From contig NZ_SDMK01000002.1 in NCBI RefSeq assembly GCF_004123295.1, forward strand, positions 950,784 to 1,014,783: 64,000 bases of DNA, written 5' to 3'. The notes beneath the pieces were generated by a model, which made no database searches, was not told where the DNA came from, and worked only from the letters and a program-made list of their open reading frames with translations. Origin of the DNA: Silvibacterium dinghuense. Its GTDB lineage: Bacteria; Acidobacteriota; Terriglobia; Terriglobales; Acidobacteriaceae. The translations under genes and the position numbers were made by a program. Below, piece by piece: positions 62,857 to 64,000 of this stretch; position 1 is the stretch's first letter, and every line of letters begins with the position of its first letter.

Positions 62857-63399
62857 ATGGCAACTACCTTAGCTACCGTCGAGGCGCGTGAGGTACTACG
62901 TTGCGAGCATTGCAGTCTCGTGCAGTTCCGCACCGCGAACTCGCTCTGCCGCCGCTGCCACAAGCCTTTAGAGGTTGACGAACCCGAGCCGCAAACGCCG
63001 CATCTGGTTGTCGCTTCCGCATCCACCCATCAACAGGACGACATCGATGTAGCCCGCGCCGTACGCGAGATTCGTCAATCCCGCGGTATGAGCCAGCGTC
63101 AGCTTGCAGGCCGCATGCAGGTTCCTCGCACCTACATCTCGAAGATCGAAAACGGCAAGGCCATGCCTACGCTCTCCTCGCTCGAGCGCCTTGCACTCGC
63201 GCTTCAGGTGGACGTCTGTGCCCTGCTCCGTGATGCCCGCAGCCGCCGCCAGGCTGAGACCAACGCCATCTTTGCCGATCCGTTCCTGGCCGAGATTGCG
63301 TCGCTCATGCCTCGCATCGATGCTTTCCAGAAATCCATGTTCCTGAACCAGGTGCGTGAGATGGCCTCGGGTCGTCGCCGTACCCAGGCCGCCAGCTAA
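62857..63399 (+). CDS. Zinc-ribbon plus XRE helix-turn-helix regulator
   Basis: 180-aa DNA-binding protein. A short zinc ribbon (CEHC...CRRC, about 15-35) precedes an XRE-type helix-turn-helix (about 62-115; REIRQSRGMSQRQLAGRMQVPRTYISKIENG). The C-terminal basic tail may be used in dimer or DNA contact. ATG 62857 gives MATTLATVEAREVL; the frame open to 62725 has no signal for start. Targets unknown; likely self and the neighbouring HD gene. Confidence 0.82.
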   Translation: MATTLATVEAREVLRCEHCSLVQFRTANSLCRRCHKPLEVDEPEPQTPHLVVASASTHQQDDIDVARAVREIRQSRGMSQRQLAGRMQVPRTYISKIENGKAMPTLSSLERLALALQVDVCALLRDARSRRQAETNAIFADPFLAEIASLMPRIDAFQKSMFLNQVREMASGRRRTQAAS

Positions 63400-63474
63400 C
63401 CTTCACTTGTTTCCCGCAGCGCTGCGCAACCGGCGCCGCTGCGTCTGTCTGTAGTTTTGTCAGGAGTATCTGTC

Positions 63475-64000
63475 TTGCGTCGATTTGACCCCGCCGACCA
63501 CCCGAGCGCCGATATCTACAAGCTCATGACCGGGGCCATTGTGCCGCGTCCTATCGCCTTCGTCTCGACCGTGGACGCCGAAGGCATCGCCAATCTTGCG
63601 CCGTTCAGCTATTTCACAGCCTGCAGCTCGAATCCGCCCGTGGTGTGTTTCTGCACCACTGTGCGCATCGGTGCGCACCCATATAAGGACACGCTCAGCA
63701 ACGTTCGTGCTACCGGCGAGTTCGTAGTCAATATCGTCTCCGAAGAGTTCGCTGAGAAGATGAATGCGACCTCGGCCGAGGTCGCCCCGGAGATCGATGA
63801 GTTTGAACTCTCCGGGTTAACACCGATTCCAAGCGAACTGGTGCGCCCGCCTCGTGTTGCCGAGAGCCACGTCCACATGGAGTGCCGTCTCCGCCAGGAG
63901 CTCATCATCAGCGATCAGCCGAACGGCGGCATCCTGGTCTTTGGTGACGTGCTCCGCTTCCACGTGGATGAGGCCGTGCTCGACGGCAATAAGATCGACC
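63475..64000 (+). CDS. Flavin reductase family protein (3' end cut by window edge)
   Basis: FMN-binding split-barrel protein. The N-terminus reads RRFDPADHPSADIYKLMTG with PRPIAFVSTVDAEGIANLAPFSYF, typical of flavin reductases and related DIM6/NTAB proteins. Start is TTG 63475, eight bases after AGGAG (63462-63466). 175 codons are seen before the edge. It follows the XRE gene by 75 bp on the same strand. Confidence 0.88.
   Translation, partial: MRRFDPADHPSADIYKLMTGAIVPRPIAFVSTVDAEGIANLAPFSYFTACSSNPPVVCFCTTVRIGAHPYKDTLSNVRATGEFVVNIVSEEFAEKMNATSAEVAPEIDEFELSGLTPIPSELVRPPRVAESHVHMECRLRQELIISDQPNGGILVFGDVLRFHVDEAVLDGNKID

Overview
The window looks like chromosomal DNA of an acidobacterium (Acidobacteriota, probably the Terriglobia/Acidobacteriaceae group). 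The evidence is a two-domain RNA upstream of nadA matching the NAD+-I (nadA motif) riboswitch reported from that phylum, an Oar-like TonB-dependent receptor with an N-terminal carboxypeptidase-like domain, many secreted glycosidases with Tat signals, and uniformly GC-rich coding sequence. It is mostly housekeeping sequence with one carbohydrate-use island. No prophage, complete insertion sequence, rRNA operon or CRISPR array was seen.

Layout. 1-2500: hfq-hflX, then a gene-free stretch with a nested inverted repeat and a 267-bp MITE-like element. 2.5-7.2 kb: two lipoproteins and a peroxide defence unit (perR, ahpC, ahpD) behind an AT-rich palindrome. 7.2-8.5 kb: brnT-brnA toxin-antitoxin pair and a DUF2203 protein. 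8.5-16.7 kb: nadA with its riboswitch, tatA-tatC-M28 peptidase-terC, nadB, aroB-ubiE. 16.7-19.5 kb: CDF metal exporter with three C-terminal domains, OsmC, PASTA protein.

19.6-33.5 kb is a polysaccharide-utilisation-like island. A sugar-binding lipoprotein, a histidine kinase with a large periplasmic sensor and a LuxR-type response regulator form one operon. It diverges from a TonB-dependent receptor, a TPR protein, two Tat-exported GH127-type (beta-L-arabinofuranosidase family) enzymes and a LacI-type regulator. I infer that this unit senses, imports and breaks down arabinose-containing glycans.

33.5-37 kb: tRNA-Ser(CGA) and the rplM-rpsI-rpsB-tsf translation genes. 37-43.2 kb: small metabolic and secreted proteins and an ABC exporter. 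43.3-47.3 kb: class Ia ribonucleotide reductase nrdA-nrdB preceded by a cobalamin riboswitch, which implies a B12-dependent reductase elsewhere in the genome. 47.3-56 kb: esterase, TetR-controlled oxidoreductase, GH29 fucosidase, alcohol dehydrogenase, TonB-domain protein and small enzymes. 55.9-60 kb: leucine catabolism genes (enoyl-CoA hydratase, HMG-CoA lyase, carboxyltransferase beta). 60-64 kb: GH39 glycosidase, HD protein, zinc-ribbon/XRE regulator and a flavin reductase cut by the window end.

The strongest points for a second look are the two riboswitches, the start-codon correction the nadA riboswitch forces, the binding-protein/kinase/regulator sensor of the glycan island, the MITE-like element and a hairpin repeated 35 kb apart.
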